A program made the translations under genes and the position numbers. A stretch of 64,000 nucleotides of DNA. Source: JAENVU01 sp031362155 (GTDB lineage: Bacteria; Actinomycetota; Acidimicrobiia; IMCC26256; JAENVU01). The stretch is taken from the NCBI GenBank assembly GCA_031362155.1, contig JANLRZ010000218.1, forward strand, positions 25,872 to 89,871. The letters are read 5' to 3'. The notes beneath the pieces are model-generated. The model did no database searches and was not told where the DNA came from. It saw only the letters and a program-made list of their open reading frames with translations. Positions 63,270 through 64,000 of this stretch are shown here, in pieces. Every line of letters starts with the position of its first letter. The stretch's first letter is position 1.

Positions 63270-64000
63270 TTGGCTTCCTCACTCCACTCCGCCGCGCCCC
63301 GGTCGATCGACCGGTCGGACGTCTCCGATCGTCCCGGTCCGATTCGTCGGATCCGGGACATCTGGACATATCGAGAACTACTCGGCAATCTGGTGCGCAA
63401 AGAGCTGAAGGTCAAGTACAAGAACAGCGCCCTCGGGTTCGTGTGGTCGCTCCTGAACCCGATGCTCTACCTCTTCGTGTTCTACGTGGTCTTCACGTAT
63501 CTGATGCCGGCGGCAATCCCAACGTTCGCGATCTTCTTGCTCTCCGGCTTGTTGCCGTACAACTTGTTCTCGGCCAGCCTTGGTGGCGGCACCGGTTCCA
63601 TCACCGGCAACGTCGGATTGGTCGGCAAGGTGTGGTTCCCTCGGGAGATCCTGCCGTTGGCCGCGATCGGTGCCGCGCTCGTGCACTTCGGACTGCAACT
63701 GCTCGTCCTCGGCGGTGCCCTGCTCGTCTTCTGGTATCAGCCTGCATGGTCCTACCTCTGGCTCATCGTCCCGGCGCTCTTGACTCTGCTGGTATTGGTG
63801 TCGGCGCTGGCGATCGCCCTGTCGGCGGTCAACGTCTACGCCCGCGACACCCAACACCTCTTGGAGCTTGTGATGCTCGCCTGGTTCTGGATGACGCCGA
63901 TTGTGTACGTGTTCGCGCAGGTGCACGAGAAAATCGGGAACTGGGCACTCCTCAACCCCTTGACGCCCATCGTGATCACGATGCAGCGCGCCATCTGGGG
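63270..64000 (+). CDS. ABC-2 type polysaccharide export permease (Wzm-like), 3' end outside window
   Basis: This membrane protein runs to the window edge; 243 codons are visible. The frame has RELLGNLVRKELKVKYKNSALGF in two parts, the standard start of ABC-2 polysaccharide/polyol phosphate exporters, then six hydrophobic segments with WFPREILPLAAIGAALVHFG and ALSAVNVYARDTQHLLELVMLAWFWMTPIVY. It would work with an ATPase encoded just beyond the edge. No ATG or GTG fits at the N-terminus; TTG 63270 is the best start, with GGAG 13 bases before it. A stop at 63222 closes the frame upstream. Confidence 0.88.
   Translation, partial: MASSLHSAAPRSIDRSDVSDRPGPIRRIRDIWTYRELLGNLVRKELKVKYKNSALGFVWSLLNPMLYLFVFYVVFTYLMPAAIPTFAIFLLSGLLPYNLFSASLGGGTGSITGNVGLVGKVWFPREILPLAAIGAALVHFGLQLLVLGGALLVFWYQPAWSYLWLIVPALLTLLVLVSALAIALSAVNVYARDTQHLLELVMLAWFWMTPIVYVFAQVHEKIGNWALLNPLTPIVITMQRAIW

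Noticed and set aside
63378..63926. A 182-codon minus-strand open frame at the right edge
   Set aside because: It is antisense to the ABC-2 permease, which has clear family motifs; the permease frame simply has no stop inside the window.

Overview
The window is high-GC, gene-dense DNA from a chromosome of an actinomycete-type bacterium. Several genes point to Actinobacteria: a multifunctional 2-oxoglutarate decarboxylase (kgd), a class II DAHP synthase, a bacterial proteasome activator ending in GQYL, a Rho factor with a long Arg/Gly-rich insert, an actinobacterial-type ArgS with HAGG in place of HIGH, DUF4012 and LPXTG proteins, and a secretin-less Tad pilus locus. The tandem HPFGG-repeat secreted protein suggests class Acidimicrobiia, but that placement is an inference. 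No IS element, prophage or CRISPR array was seen.

Layout. 1-6.8 kb holds a partial small gene, a family 5 uracil-DNA glycosylase, a TauE/SafE permease, dapA, a repeat-rich non-coding stretch, and a 1268-residue double-cyclase/ATPase/TPR protein resembling mammalian soluble adenylyl cyclase. 6.8-20.3 kb holds a secreted tandem-95 repeat protein, an MFS exporter with its TetR regulator and probable operator, kgd, DAHP synthase, the proteasome activator, an SDR facing a second TetR across nested palindromes, a GNAT acetyltransferase and an aldehyde dehydrogenase. 20.3-30.8 kb, minus strand, is a compact Tad/Flp pilus locus: histidine kinase, response regulator, flp pilin, tadE, tadG-like, cpaB, cpaE, tadA, tadB, tadC, then a DnaB-like ATPase overlapping tadC. 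Most junctions overlap by 4 bases.

30.9-47.8 kb is mostly housekeeping. A tRNA-Arg(CCG) has its 3' half duplicated next to it, followed by a diguanylate cyclase with a ParB-like N-terminus and an unknown partner. Next come argS-lysA-hom-thrC (aspartate-family amino acids), an SDR, a sugar-dehydrogenase lipoprotein and an ApgM-like protein that may be the missing homoserine kinase. Then follow rho, rpmE, a DUF1385 protein, prfA and prmC (termination and release-factor modification). 47.8-51.5 kb has a nitroreductase, a thiolase-like protein without an evident catalytic Cys, and two overlapping genes encoding an intact RecB/Cas4-like Fe-S nuclease and a catalytically degenerate relative.

51.5-64 kb is a cell-surface polysaccharide region: DUF4012 membrane protein, a 95-residue LPXTG protein with its own promoter and terminator, an undecaprenyl-phosphate sugar transferase, a methyltransferase, three GT4 glycosyltransferases plus one glycosyltransferase-like protein, a VCBS/HPFGG-repeat exported protein, and the start of an ABC-2 polysaccharide export permease cut by the window end.

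The best candidates for undescribed biology are the active/degenerate nuclease pair, the soluble-adenylyl-cyclase-like protein with one composite active site, the DnaB-like ATPase tied to the Tad operon, and the diguanylate cyclase carrying a ParB-type ParA-contact motif.
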